From Acidobacteriota bacterium (lineage in GTDB: Bacteria > Acidobacteriota > Terriglobia > Bryobacterales > Bryobacteraceae), in contig QHXW01000248.1 of assembly GCA_003223115.1 (NCBI GenBank), forward strand, positions 1-43,251: a stretch of DNA of 43,251 nucleotides, given 5' to 3'. The stretch's first letter is position 1. The number at the start of each line of letters is the position of its first letter. The notes beneath the pieces are model-generated. The model saw only the letters and a list, made by a program, of their open reading frames with translations, was not told where the DNA came from and ran no database searches. Below, one piece after another: positions 35,289-43,251 of the stretch. The position numbers and the translations under genes are program-made.

Positions 35289-36331
35289 AACGATCGCTCT
35301 CCGCCGCCGCGCTTGCGTTAAGTTTTGCGGCGCTGGGCTCGACGCACGTCATCAGCATGAGCACCGGCGACTTGCGCATAGAGGGTCGCCAGGTCCATTA
35401 CGAACTGCGCATGCCTTTGTACGAGATGCCGCACGTCGCTCCTTCGGACCCGGCGCGCTCGGAGCAGAGTCTGTTGGAGCACATCCGATTCTCGAGCAGC
35501 GGGATTGAGGGAAAGCTGGTCCACAGAAGCTGCCGCGCCGAACCTGGTCAGGCCGTCTATTCCTGCGTCGCCGATTACGAATTTCCGCAACCGGTAGATC
35601 AATTGGACATCGTGTGCACCTTTCACGTGGTGACGGTTCCCAACCACGTGCATTTGGTGCGGGCCGTGATGGGCGACCGCCGCGACCAAGCCATTTTCGA
35701 TTTTTCATTTCAAAAAGCCACGCTGCGCTTCCGGCCTCCCACCGCAGCCGAAGTCGCCATCACTGAATTTGGCGCGGGCGCAATGCGAGCCGTGGGCGGA
35801 TTGGTGCAACTCTTGTTCCTCGCCAGCCTGGTGCTGGCCGCGCGCACACGCCGCGAGTTGATCGCGATTAGCGGGATGTTCCTCCTAGGGCAGATCGGTT
35901 CGGCGCTAATCGTTCCCCGGACGGCCTGGCAACCGCCCGCGCGATTTGTGGAAGCGGCCGCGGCATTGAGTTTGGCTTATCTGGCGATCGAAATTCTCCT
36001 CCTTCCAAAGGCGGGAGCACGCTGGGTCATCGCCGGCTTGCTGGGAACATTTCACGGCCTCTATTTTCATCTTTTTCTCGAGAGCACCGGATACGCGCCC
36101 GGCTTTGTTCTGGCGGGAGCGGTGGTTGTCGAACTGGCGTTGATCGCTGCATTCGCATTCCTTTTTTTCCGAATCGGCCGGTTGGCCCACCGGGGCGTGG
36201 ACAACACCCGCAAGTCCGCTGGGACCCAGCCTGCGCCCGCTTTTCGAACCGCGCTCAAGCCCCTCCAGTTAACGGCCTCGGTGCTGCTGGTGGTGGGGAT
36301 GGTCTGGTTCTTCTTGCGCTTGAAAGGCTAA
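35285..36331 (+). CDS. HupE/UreJ-like membrane protein
   Basis: At 348 residues, the start is TTG, overlapping the upstream stop codon. An N-terminal secretion signal precedes an extracytoplasmic beta-rich domain of about 140 residues (YELRMPLYEMPHVAPSDPAR, YSCVADYEFPQPVDQLDIVC). Then come six or seven hydrophobic helices: GGLVQLLFLASLVLAA, LIAISGMFLLGQIGSALIV, WVIAGLLGTFHGLYFHLFL, GFVLAGAVVVELALIAAFAF and a last one near the end. This fits the HupE/UreJ-2 plan, proteins proposed to handle metals such as Ni or Co. The His residues in GTFHGLYFH are candidates for such a role. No hydrogenase or urease gene is nearby, so the specific job is unknown. Confidence 0.75.
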   Translation: MKRSLSAAALALSFAALGSTHVISMSTGDLRIEGRQVHYELRMPLYEMPHVAPSDPARSEQSLLEHIRFSSSGIEGKLVHRSCRAEPGQAVYSCVADYEFPQPVDQLDIVCTFHVVTVPNHVHLVRAVMGDRRDQAIFDFSFQKATLRFRPPTAAEVAITEFGAGAMRAVGGLVQLLFLASLVLAARTRRELIAISGMFLLGQIGSALIVPRTAWQPPARFVEAAAALSLAYLAIEILLLPKAGARWVIAGLLGTFHGLYFHLFLESTGYAPGFVLAGAVVVELALIAAFAFLFFRIGRLAHRGVDNTRKSAGTQPAPAFRTALKPLQLTASVLLVVGMVWFFLRLKG

Positions 36332-36395
36332 CTCCAGTTAGTGTTTCTGATACTTAACTTACAAATCTTCGCAACTCTCGTCCCGTCGCCGCGTT

Positions 36396-36401
36396 TAACA
36401 T
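36396..36401 (+). promoter_or_regulatory. Candidate leaderless -10 for the DUF1800-DUF1501 operon
   Basis: TAACAT lies exactly 6 nt before the ATG at 36408. There is no Shine-Dalgarno in the gap and no good -35. Confidence 0.4.
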
Positions 36402-36407
36402 AATGGT

Positions 36408-38402
36408 ATGCGTCGAGGCGCAATTCTCGCGCTCACCGGTGTCCTTTCTCTCGCTGCCGGTTCTGGCATTTCCATCTACGCCAAAAAGAACTCCGGGCAG
36501 TCCGCGCAGTTTTCTATCCCAATTTCAAATGAGCAGAAGGTCGTTCACGCGCTGAACCGTCTCACGTTCGGCCCGCGGTCCGGCGATTTCGATGAGGTCA
36601 CGAAGCTTGGCCTGAAGAAATGGATCGACGTCCAGTTGCACCCCGGCCGCATCGCGGAAAACCCGGAGCTCGAGGCCAAACTGGCGCCGCTCGATACGCT
36701 CCGCATGACGCCCCGGGAGCTGGCCGAAAATTATCCGTCGCCGCAGTTGATACGCGCCATGGTTCAGGGAAAGGTCCCGTATCCGGCCGATCCCGGGGAA
36801 CGCATAATGATCGACAACCTGGTGCGCCGCTACAAGAACAAGCTCGGGAAAGATTCCGATCAGAAGCCCACTCTCGAGAGCCTCGGCCTAGCTGACGATC
36901 AGCAGCGAGCCTTACGCCGCGGTGCCCCACAAGAAAAGCTCGACGCGTTTAACGGCCTCTTGCCGGAGCAGCAGGGTGAAGTCCTCGAGGCCCTGTCGCA
37001 GCCAGCCCGGATTCAGCTCTTCACCGTAGCGCCACCCGAGTTGCGCCGCAGAATCCAGAAATCAGCAGGCCCGCAAGCCGTCATTACGCAAGACCTGATC
37101 GAGAGCAAGCTGCTCCGCGCCATCTACAGCCAGCGGCAGCTTCAGGAGGTGTTGACCGACTTCTGGTACAACCACTTCAACGTCTTTCTGGATAAAGGCG
37201 CGGACCGGTTCCTGGTTACATCCTATGAGCGCGATGTGATCCGGCCGCACGTGCTGGGCAAATTCGGAGACCTGCTGGTCGAGACCGCCGAAAGCCCGGC
37301 CATAATGTTCTACCTAGATAATTTCCAATCCGTCGATCCCAATCTCGCCGGCCGCATGGCGAATATGCGCGGTCAAAAACCAAAAGCGCGACGCGGTCTC
37401 AATGAAAATTACGCGCGCGAGTTGATGGAATTGCATACCCTCGGCGTCGATGGCGGCTACACGCAGCAGGATGTTACCGAAGTGGCGCGCTGCTTCACCG
37501 GCTGGACCATTCGCCAGCCGCAGCGGGGCGGTGGCTTCGATTTCAATGAAAGACTCCACGATAACGGTCAGAAAATCGTGCTCGGCGTGAAAATCCCCGC
37601 GGGCGGCGGCATCAAGGATGGCCTGAAAGTGCTCGACATTCTGGCTCGTCATCCTTCGACGGCGCATTTCATTTCGAAGAAACTTGCCATGCGTTTTGTC
37701 GCGGATAATCCGCCTTCGGCACTGGTGGACCGAATGGCGCAAACGTTTTTGAAAACGCAGGGCGACTTGCGCGCTGTGATGGAAACCATGCTGGACTCGC
37801 CCGAGTTCTGGTCCCAAGCCGCTTACCGCTCCAAAGTCAAATCGCCTCTCGAGGTGATGGCCAGCGCGGTGCGGGCCCTCGGTGCCGACGTTGACTTCTC
37901 CTTTGCCCTGGCGCAGCAGGTGGCTCAGATGGGCCAGCCGCTCTACCGCAAACAGGAGCCCACCGGTTACAGCAACGCCGGCCAGGAATGGGTGAATTCG
38001 GCGGACCTACTGCAGCGCATGAATTTCGCGATCGCGCTGGTGGCCGGCCGCATCCCCGGCGTGAAAGTGGATGTGGCGCGCTTCGGCGATGAGCAACGGC
38101 CTGAGGTGATCGCGAGAGAATTGATGCTGATCGATCTCTCACCGCAGGCGCAGGCCGCTATCGGGCAAGCGCTCGAGACCCGCAGAAACTTTCCTCAGTC
38201 GCCCGATTCTACGCAGACGGCAGGCAACGCGCCGGCTGAAACCGATGACACCACCATGCATGCGGATGCCGTGGGCGCCGGAGCCGGTGGGGCGAAACGG
38301 GTCCGCGTTCCCGCACTGGGCCTGCTGCCTGCAAAGCCCGTCCCCGAAGCCATGATGATTGCGGGCCTGCTGCTCGGGTCTCCGGACTTTCAGAGGCGGT
38401 AA
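36408..38402 (+). CDS. DUF1800 domain-containing protein
   Basis: At 664 residues, the N-terminal ~20 residues (LALTGVLSLAAGSGISIYA) form a signal or anchor. Family blocks: HALNRLTFGPRSGDFDEV, KKWIDVQLHPGRIAENPELE, LTDFWYNHFNVFLDKGADR, RRGLNENYARELMELHTLGV with DGGYTQQDVTEVARCFTGWT, HPSTAHFISKKLAMRFVADN and LRAVMETMLDSPEFWSQAAY. These proteins of unknown function are almost always followed by a DUF1501 gene, as here (6-nt gap). A Gln/Lys/Pro-rich insertion follows the first block (residues ~115-230). Likely exported; the pair is common in Planctomycetes and Acidobacteria. Confidence 0.92.
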   Translation: MRRGAILALTGVLSLAAGSGISIYAKKNSGQSAQFSIPISNEQKVVHALNRLTFGPRSGDFDEVTKLGLKKWIDVQLHPGRIAENPELEAKLAPLDTLRMTPRELAENYPSPQLIRAMVQGKVPYPADPGERIMIDNLVRRYKNKLGKDSDQKPTLESLGLADDQQRALRRGAPQEKLDAFNGLLPEQQGEVLEALSQPARIQLFTVAPPELRRRIQKSAGPQAVITQDLIESKLLRAIYSQRQLQEVLTDFWYNHFNVFLDKGADRFLVTSYERDVIRPHVLGKFGDLLVETAESPAIMFYLDNFQSVDPNLAGRMANMRGQKPKARRGLNENYARELMELHTLGVDGGYTQQDVTEVARCFTGWTIRQPQRGGGFDFNERLHDNGQKIVLGVKIPAGGGIKDGLKVLDILARHPSTAHFISKKLAMRFVADNPPSALVDRMAQTFLKTQGDLRAVMETMLDSPEFWSQAAYRSKVKSPLEVMASAVRALGADVDFSFALAQQVAQMGQPLYRKQEPTGYSNAGQEWVNSADLLQRMNFAIALVAGRIPGVKVDVARFGDEQRPEVIARELMLIDLSPQAQAAIGQALETRRNFPQSPDSTQTAGNAPAETDDTTMHADAVGAGAGGAKRVRVPALGLLPAKPVPEAMMIAGLLLGSPDFQRR

Positions 38403-38408
38403 CGAATC

Positions 38409-39656
38409 ATGCTGACGCGCCGCATTTTTCTTCGCAATGCCGGGTTGGCCATGGTCGGCGTAGGAACGGCTCCCGTCTGGCTCGAGCGCGCCCTCTATGC
38501 GGGCGATGCTTCGGGCCGGAGCCGCAAGATTCTCGTGACCATCTTCCAGCGCGGCGCAGCCGACGGTTTGAATATCGTGGTGCCGCACGGCGAGAAGGGC
38601 TATTACCAGATGCGGCCCACCATCGCGATTCCGCGGCCATCGGTCAGCGATCCGAAGAATTCGGCGGTCGATCTCGATGGTTTTTTCGGGCTGCATCCAT
38701 CACTCGCGCCGCTTCAACCGCTTTTTGCTGCGCGGCACCTGGCCATTGTGCACGCGGCCGGGTCGCCTGACCCCACGCGCTCGCATTTCGACGCGCAGGA
38801 CTACATGGAATCAGGAACGCCGGGCTTCAAGGCGACCAGCGACGGCTGGTTGAATCGCGCGCTGCCGGCTGTTCAGGGCCCGGTTTCGCCTGTGCGCGCC
38901 GTCTCCATGGGGCCGCTGCTGCCTCGCTCCATGCGCGGGCGTAACAATGCCGTCGCCATTGAGAACCTGGATTCTTTCCAGGTGCGTAACGACGGTGCAT
39001 CCCGCGTATTTGAATCGATGTACCAGGGCTCACCCGACGCTGTGTTGAGCGGAACGGGCCGCGAAACATTCGATGCGGTCAAGCTGTTGCGGTCGGTCGA
39101 TCAACAGCCGTACAGGCCTGCGGCCACTTATCCGCGCGGGCGCTTCGGCGACAGCCTGCAGCAGATTGCGCGGCTCATCAAAGCCAACGTCGGTGTTGAA
39201 GTAGCGTTCGCGGATATTGGCGGTTGGGATCACCACGTCAACGAAGTGGGCCCGCGGCCTTCCGAAGGCCAGCTTGCGCAGCGTCTGGCGGAGTTCGGGC
39301 AGAGCATTGCCGCGTTCTGGCGGGACCTGGGCGATCGTATGAATGACGTGGTACTGGTGACTATGTCGGAATTCGGCCGCACGGCGCGCGAGAACGGAAA
39401 CCGCGGCACCGATCACGGCCATGCCAACGTGATGTTCGTGATGGGCGGCGATGTGCGAGGCGGCAAAGTCTACGGCCCATGGCCGGGCCTTGAAGAGCAC
39501 CAGCTCTACGAAGCGCGCGATCTCGCTCTCACCACCGATTTCCGCGACGTGCTGAGCGAGCTGGTGTATTCGCATCTGGGCAACCGCTCCATCGAGTCAG
39601 TGTTCCCGGGATACACAGCGGCTCCTGAGAATTTCCGCGGCCTCTTGCGCGCCTGA
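38409..39656 (+). CDS. DUF1501 domain-containing protein, Tat-exported
   Basis: At 415 residues, the N-terminus TRRIFLRNAGLAMVGVG is a twin-arginine signal. The body has the alkaline-phosphatase/sulfatase-like features of DUF1501: ILVTIFQRGAADGLNIVVPH, FFGLHPSLAPLQPLFAARHL, SHFDAQDYMESGTPG, VEVAFADIGGWDHHVNEVGP, MNDVVLVTMSEFGRTAREN and GTDHGHANVMFVMGGDVRGG. His/Asp clusters (GGWDHH, TDHGHA) suggest a metal site. It is the partner of DUF1800, with which it is co-transcribed. Function not established in any organism I know of; a role in exported polymer processing is a guess. Confidence 0.93.
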   Translation: MLTRRIFLRNAGLAMVGVGTAPVWLERALYAGDASGRSRKILVTIFQRGAADGLNIVVPHGEKGYYQMRPTIAIPRPSVSDPKNSAVDLDGFFGLHPSLAPLQPLFAARHLAIVHAAGSPDPTRSHFDAQDYMESGTPGFKATSDGWLNRALPAVQGPVSPVRAVSMGPLLPRSMRGRNNAVAIENLDSFQVRNDGASRVFESMYQGSPDAVLSGTGRETFDAVKLLRSVDQQPYRPAATYPRGRFGDSLQQIARLIKANVGVEVAFADIGGWDHHVNEVGPRPSEGQLAQRLAEFGQSIAAFWRDLGDRMNDVVLVTMSEFGRTARENGNRGTDHGHANVMFVMGGDVRGGKVYGPWPGLEEHQLYEARDLALTTDFRDVLSELVYSHLGNRSIESVFPGYTAAPENFRGLLRA

Positions 39657-39816
39657 CGGTTCGGCCGGCGTTTGTAACGCATTGCCGCCGCCGCTTTCTA
39701 GCAAATGGCTGCTGCATGGGTTTGCGCGGCAGACTTGCGGGTTTTACCGCTTGCCTCCGCCCTATACCGCCTTACCTCACATACCGGTAGGCTGTACGCA
39801 CCTAGCCTCCACGTCA

Positions 39817-39822
39817 GATAAT
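39817..39822 (+). promoter_or_regulatory. Candidate leaderless -10 (GATAAT) for the STN-like gene
   Basis: GATAAT sits exactly 6 nt before the ATG at 39829, with no Shine-Dalgarno between and no clear -35. Confidence 0.35.
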
Positions 39823-39828
39823 CGCACC

Positions 39829-40497
39829 ATGCTTTCGTCCAAATCTGTATTCACAGTTGGCGTGATGGCTTGCCTTGCCGGCAATCTCGCTGGGGAGGGT
39901 TGCCGATCCGCTTCAGGACCTTTGCTCAGTCAACGGATCCACACCTTCGAAGCCCGTGAGGAGTTTCGTTTGCCCGCATTGATCCGGCTAGGGCGGGAGA
40001 ACGGCCTATGTTTCGGGATCGAGGAGGCGGACAACTTCAACCAGAGGATCACGCTGAGCCTCGCCGATATCGACGCGCGGAGCGCTATCAGCGCAATCCT
40101 TGGGTCGACGCAGGATTACGACATTTCGGTATTGCACAACGTCATCCTGATCCGCGATAAGCGACTGCGGCCACCAAAGTATTTGAGCGTGAGGCTGCCT
40201 CGTTTCAGCATTCCTCGTTCTACACTGGTGTCCGCTGAGCTGAACCTCTGGATGACCGTAGAAATGTACCTCGACCCAAGCAGCAAGGGATTCGCTGGAG
40301 ACCGTCCGCCGGGCGACCCAACAGATCAAGTAGGCCCTTTCGATCTTCGCGAGCAGATGGTTCGAGGACTCCTGTGCCGGATTGTCGAAAACTCGAAGGG
40401 TACAACTTGGATCAGTAATCCAATAGAGTCGCCCGTGGCACCGGCATTTATAAACGGGCTGTGGACTTTCGTCCTGTACCGGATGCAAAATGATTGA
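39829..40497 (+). CDS. Secreted protein with STN/secretin-like domain
   Basis: This is about 222 residues from the ATG at 39829; the frame is open further upstream but without coding features. A signal-like start (VFTVGVMACLAGNLAG) precedes EFRLPALIRLGRENGLCFGI, RITLSLADIDARSAISAILG and YDISVLHNVILIRDKR. This beta-alpha-beta pattern resembles the STN (secretin/TonB short N-terminal) domain, which binds periplasmic partners. The last 90 residues (MTVEMYLDPSSKGFAGDRPP, GTTWISNPIESPVAPAFING) are not recognised. No TonB receptor, secretin or FecR gene is nearby. Confidence 0.6.
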   Translation: MLSSKSVFTVGVMACLAGNLAGEGCRSASGPLLSQRIHTFEAREEFRLPALIRLGRENGLCFGIEEADNFNQRITLSLADIDARSAISAILGSTQDYDISVLHNVILIRDKRLRPPKYLSVRLPRFSIPRSTLVSAELNLWMTVEMYLDPSSKGFAGDRPPGDPTDQVGPFDLREQMVRGLLCRIVENSKGTTWISNPIESPVAPAFINGLWTFVLYRMQND

Positions 40498-40514
40498 TCT
40501 GAATGGTCCCGCCG

Positions 40515-41522
40515 CTACTCGGCCGCCGCCCAGGCCAGACCATCCACACCTTTTCCGGCGTCGATCAGACGCTTCACTTTCCAATCGGTCAGGCTGATTT
40601 CTGCCACCTGACGGCTGCTGTCGCAGGATACATACGCCACCTTGTTGTCGGGACGGATGAGTACTTCCTGCGGAATCTTCGGGATGTCGATCGTGCGGGC
40701 CACCTTCATCGTCTTGAGGTCCACGACCGCCGCCTGGTTGGTTTTCTGAATTGCGGCCACCAGCCAGCGGCCGTCCGGCGTCAACGCTGTTCCATAGGCG
40801 GGACCCGGCAACTCCACCCACTGGTTCACCTTGTTGCCAGCAGTATCGATCACGGCCAGCCGTGGGCTCGTCTGATCGGCCGTGAACACCCATCGATCGT
40901 CGTTCGAGATCGAGATCCGCTGCGTGGTTTTTGAAACCGGGATGATCGCAATCGTCTTCTTCGCGTCGAGATCCAGTACCGAAACCGTTCCGGGACCGAC
41001 GTTAGCGGTGTAGCCGCGTTTCCCGTCATGCGATATCGCGAGCATGTGCGACTCCGGCTGGCCTGTGGGAACGGAACCGACGATCTTCAGCGACTTCGGA
41101 TCGATGATGGAGACCGTGTTCTCCAACTCGGTAGTGACGTAAAGCAGCCCATTCTTGGGCCCAAAAACCGCGCAATGTGGCCGGACCCCCTTACCGAAAT
41201 CGAGGTTGCCGGTCACCTTCCGGGAGGCAATATCGATGACTACCATGTTCGAGCCGCTAGTGCCGGGCTTGCCTACGCCCGAGTCTCCGTAGATCGGCAC
41301 GTAGGCAGATTTCCCGTCGGGCGAAGCGATCAATTCGTGCCCCGTCACACCTCCCTCAGCTACCGTGGCCACCTGCCGCCCCGTCTCGGGATCGATGATT
41401 CCCATGCTGCTCTCACCTTTATTGGCGACGATGAGAACGCCTCTCGCCGAGTAAGACGTCGCAAACAACGGCAGTACCGCCCATGCCAGTACGATCAACA
41501 GTCTTTCTTTATTGTTAAACAT
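40515..41522 (-). CDS. YVTN-family beta-propeller protein
   Basis: At 335 residues, with a signal peptide (LLIVLAWAVLPLFATSYSA). Seven propeller blades of the YVTN type: ANKGESSMGIIDPETGRQVA, LLYVTTELENTVSIIDPKSL, RGYTANVGPGTVSVLDLDAK, WVFTADQTSPRLAVIDTAGN, VAYVSCDSSRQVAEISLTD. It is a secreted or surface protein, possibly a lactonase-like or S-layer-type propeller; the function is unknown. GGGAGGATCC lies directly before the ATG, a strong ribosome binding site, and a perfect TATAAT (plus-strand 41558-41563 read in reverse) sits about 36 nt upstream of the ATG. So this gene has a normal leader, unlike several neighbours. Confidence 0.88.
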   Translation of the reverse strand: MFNNKERLLIVLAWAVLPLFATSYSARGVLIVANKGESSMGIIDPETGRQVATVAEGGVTGHELIASPDGKSAYVPIYGDSGVGKPGTSGSNMVVIDIASRKVTGNLDFGKGVRPHCAVFGPKNGLLYVTTELENTVSIIDPKSLKIVGSVPTGQPESHMLAISHDGKRGYTANVGPGTVSVLDLDAKKTIAIIPVSKTTQRISISNDDRWVFTADQTSPRLAVIDTAGNKVNQWVELPGPAYGTALTPDGRWLVAAIQKTNQAAVVDLKTMKVARTIDIPKIPQEVLIRPDNKVAYVSCDSSRQVAEISLTDWKVKRLIDAGKGVDGLAWAAAE

Positions 41523-41593
41523 GGATCCTCCCGGAATCTTACTGAATTCCGTCTGCGATTATACAGCGTGACTGATGTTTGTCGCGGCCTTTG

Positions 41594-41971
41594 CTATTTC
41601 CGCGGCTGCGGCAGAATCATGTACGTCACCAAAGCCACCGCCGCCAGATTTTTTTGGTCGTCAAAAACGTCCACGCGCGCCACGCAGAGTGTTTTCCCGA
41701 TGTGCAGGAAATGGGATCGCGCCCTGACTTTGCGGCTCGTCACTGGCAGCACGTAATTGATCTTCAATTCCACCGTTGTGGTCGGTCGCTTCAGATGATG
41801 CGCGAGCGCCTGTCCCACCGCTACATCGGCCAGTGTGGCTGTAACGCCGCCGTGCAGAATTCCGGAGAAGTTCAGCAGTTCGGGCCTGAGCGCGCATTCC
41901 ACCGTGACGCCGTCGGCATGGCGCCCGACTACGCGAATTCCCACATGACGATTGAAATCGGTTTTTGGCAA
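41594..41971 (-). CDS. PaaI-family hotdog thioesterase
   Basis: At 125 residues this is typical for a hotdog acyl-CoA thioesterase. The signature segment ILHGGVTATLADVAVGQALA contains the HGG motif and the catalytic Asp. VELKINYVLPVTSRKVRARS and HIGKTLCVARVDVFDDQKN complete the fold. It would hydrolyse aryl- or acyl-CoA in the cytoplasm. The TTG start at 41971 is 4 nt after the stop of the upstream esterase on the same strand, with AGGA before it; the two are likely an operon. Confidence 0.85.
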   Translation of the reverse strand: MPKTDFNRHVGIRVVGRHADGVTVECALRPELLNFSGILHGGVTATLADVAVGQALAHHLKRPTTTVELKINYVLPVTSRKVRARSHFLHIGKTLCVARVDVFDDQKNLAAVALVTYMILPQPRK

Positions 41972-41975
41972 GAAA

Positions 41976-42578
41976 TTATCCTAGCAGGAAGGGCTCGGTT
42001 TTCCGCCAGATCTCATCCAGCGCATCCAGCAGCTCGTGGTCTGAATTCAGCAGATGCAACTGGGCGCTGACATGTGTCGCCGCGAACTCTTGAGAAAACT
42101 TTGCCGGCACGACGTCATCACGCGTGCCGTGAAACACCAGCGCGGGCTGCGTGAATGGTGGAAAATCTTCGTAACGCAGCGCGTCTTCCATCAGTTGGTA
42201 GCTCAAAGAGCACATGCGGCTCTGGCCATAGTGATAGACCTCTTTATATCCGCTGAGGCGCCAGGCTGTGGTGTCTTCCATTTCAGCCCAGCGCCGGGCG
42301 AAGCCGAATGCGGGCGCAAGCAGAACCAGCTTTTCGACTTCAGCGTGCCGCGAGGCATACAAGGCAGCAAGGTACCCGCCCAGGCTCGAGCCGATGAGCA
42401 CGATCGGCTGCCCGCCGGCCAGTCGCTCGATGAATTGGAGCTGGCCGGTTATCGTAAGGTGCTCAAAATCACCTTCCGCCAGATCCGGAAGATCCATCTC
42501 GGGCAAGCGCTGGCGAAAAAAAGCGGCCTTCTTAGAACTCGGACTGGAGGCGAAGCCGTGCAGATAAATCGTGCGCAT
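41976..42578 (-). CDS. YqiA-like alpha/beta-hydrolase (esterase)
   Basis: This is 200 residues from the ATG at 42578. The N-terminal strand and oxyanion loop are TIYLHGFASSPSSKKAAFF. The nucleophile elbow is VLIGSSLGGYLAALYA (Gly-Ser-Ser-Leu-Gly). The acid is in FHGTRDDVVP and the His in LLNSDHELLDALDEI. So the triad is complete. It is a small cytoplasmic esterase of unknown substrate, probably co-transcribed with the thioesterase. The open frame upstream of 42578 belongs to the rRNA promoter region and is not used. Confidence 0.85.
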   Translation of the reverse strand: MRTIYLHGFASSPSSKKAAFFRQRLPEMDLPDLAEGDFEHLTITGQLQFIERLAGGQPIVLIGSSLGGYLAALYASRHAEVEKLVLLAPAFGFARRWAEMEDTTAWRLSGYKEVYHYGQSRMCSLSYQLMEDALRYEDFPPFTQPALVFHGTRDDVVPAKFSQEFAATHVSAQLHLLNSDHELLDALDEIWRKTEPFLLG

Positions 42579-42686
42579 TTGCCAGTTTAAACCGGATCTG
42601 GTATTATCATCTAAAGCGGCAACCTCCCGGAATAGCTGAGCCGAGTGGGGCACAGGCGTCGGATTCCGTGCGATCAGAGTTTGGCC

Positions 42687-42715
42687 TTGCACTGAAAAAA
42701 GCCTTCTGTTATTCT
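42687..42715 (+). promoter_or_regulatory. rrn promoter P1
   Basis: TTGCAC (42687-42692), a spacer of exactly 17 nt with an A6 run, and TATTCT (42710-42715). It points to the 16S gene about 375 nt downstream. Good match to a housekeeping-sigma promoter. Confidence 0.65.
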
Positions 42716-42768
42716 GGGGAACGCCGTCGAAATCTGGGTCTCCACTGCTATATCTTGCCGGACCGATA

Positions 42769-42798
42769 TTGTCCGGAGCGTTTCGACGGTGCTATAGT
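42769..42798 (+). promoter_or_regulatory. rrn promoter P2
   Basis: TTGTCC (42769-42774), an 18-nt spacer and TATAGT (42793-42798). It follows P1 by about 80 nt, the tandem arrangement usual for rRNA operons. Confidence 0.6.
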
Positions 42799-43008
42799 GG
42801 TTGGCGACCCGTTAAGGAAAGGTAACAAAACCTGGTGCGAGCCTTCGCCCCGGGCGGAAACGAGCCTTCCTGGTAGTTCTTTCAAGAATTTCAATTTTTT
42901 TGGCGCCGGTTGTGCGTCCGCCTTTGTGGCGAGGACCGATCGGCGGTAATCAAGTTTCGAGGCCTGCGGCCCTGCGGGTATCACAAGATGTCCGTGAGGG
43001 GTCGTACA

Positions 43009-43022
43009 GATCTTTGACAATC
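43009..43022 (+). promoter_or_regulatory. boxA-like antitermination element in the 16S leader
   Basis: AGATCTTTGACAATC resembles the boxA consensus (TGCTCTTTAACA) and sits about 70 nt before the mature 16S 5' end. It would bind NusB/NusE to allow Rho-resistant transcription. I see no other element in 42805-43008 that I can name. Confidence 0.55.
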
Positions 43023-43091
43023 TGGTTGGACGCAAATATTGGAACTTCGTCAGAACTCTGAGTTAAACCGGAGCGATCATGTCTCACAAAT

Positions 43092-43251
43092 TCAAACGAG
43101 AGTTTGATCCCGGCTCAGAATCAACGCTGGCGGCGCGCCTAACACATGCAAGTCGAACGAGAAAGCGGGGGTAACCTCGTGAGTAAAGTGGCGTACTGGT
43201 GAGTAACACGTGGATCATCTACCCCGAAGTGGGGAATAACGCTGGGAAACC
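43092..43251 (+). rRNA. rrs: 16S ribosomal RNA, 5' part
   Basis: The first conserved helix GAGAGTTTGATC, then CTCAG, CGCTGGCGGCG, CTAACACATGCAAGTCGA and, at 43201, GAGTAACACGTGG, are in the right order and spacing for 16S. The gene runs out of the window after about 160 nt. The mature 5' end is placed by alignment with the E. coli numbering of AGAGTTTGATC. The V1 region fits Acidobacteriota by eye. The start reads GATCCCGGCTCAG rather than GATCMTGGCTCAG. Confidence 0.95.

Noticed and set aside
1-43251. tRNA genes, transposases, integrases, prophage genes
   Set aside because: None recognised on either strand by eye, including gaps between genes and the 16S leader; insertion-sequence footprints are proposed only as one explanation for the CTAG duplications.

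Overview
The window looks like chromosomal DNA of an Acidobacteriota bacterium, probably of the Solibacter/Bryobacter group. Three things point there. The right edge runs into the 5' end of a 16S rRNA gene with an acidobacterial-looking V1 region (my reading, not aligned). The gene families are typical of that group: ADOP-type MacB/FtsX permeases, DUF1800/DUF1501 pairs, TIGR03437 C-terminal domains, FG-GAP/VCBS repeats, DUF1080 and DUF4159. Intact genes are GC-rich and often start with GTG or TTG.

Layout. 1-3.1 kb is a field of gene debris: phospholipase D-like and ADOP permease scraps fused tail to tail, the C-lobe of a Ser/Thr kinase, and tadB and tadC pseudogenes of a Flp/Tad pilus, with an inverted aceE scrap inside tadC. 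3.1-5.4 kb holds an intact TPR-peroxiredoxin protein and 5.5-7.3 kb a broken beta-propeller/TIGR03437 gene. 7.3-16.6 kb is mostly intact: a secreted 2-hydroxyacid dehydrogenase, DUF4159, a Gly-rich secreted protein, DUF1080, a PfkB sugar kinase, a VOC protein, an ankyrin protein and an ADOP permease. 16.9-18.9 kb is a two-gene operon of a putative zinc metallopeptidase and an ATP-grasp ligase. 19.7-21.1 kb is debris again (TPR and TIGR03437 pieces). 21.1-25.4 kb, on the minus strand, holds two decayed tandem CpaE/TadZ-like genes, an intact VOC-SpoIIE phosphatase and a YkgJ gene broken by a tandem repeat.

25.7-30.9 kb has a broken CPA2 antiporter, a DinB protein, gnd plus a small partner, and proS. 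31.1-33.9 kb is one large broken FG-GAP/TIGR03437 gene with a structured leader. 34.2-42.6 kb is intact: AI-2E exporter family, HupE/UreJ-like membrane protein, DUF1800-DUF1501, an STN-like secreted protein, a YVTN propeller, a hotdog thioesterase and a YqiA-like esterase. 42.6-43.25 kb carries tandem rrn promoters, a boxA and the 16S start.

The strongest cross-window signal is how genes are broken. At least nine lesions are short (4-13 bp) direct duplications or insertions, many centred on CTAG or TTAG. Removing the extra copy restores an open reading frame with a sensible family sequence. Some have the form expected if a CTAG 5' overhang were filled in and re-ligated; excision footprints of an insertion sequence with a 4-bp CTAG/TTAG target are an alternative. 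A second recurring pattern is a -10-like hexamer 6 or 7 nt upstream of the start codon at six genes, suggesting leaderless transcripts. Both remain inferences from reading one sequence.
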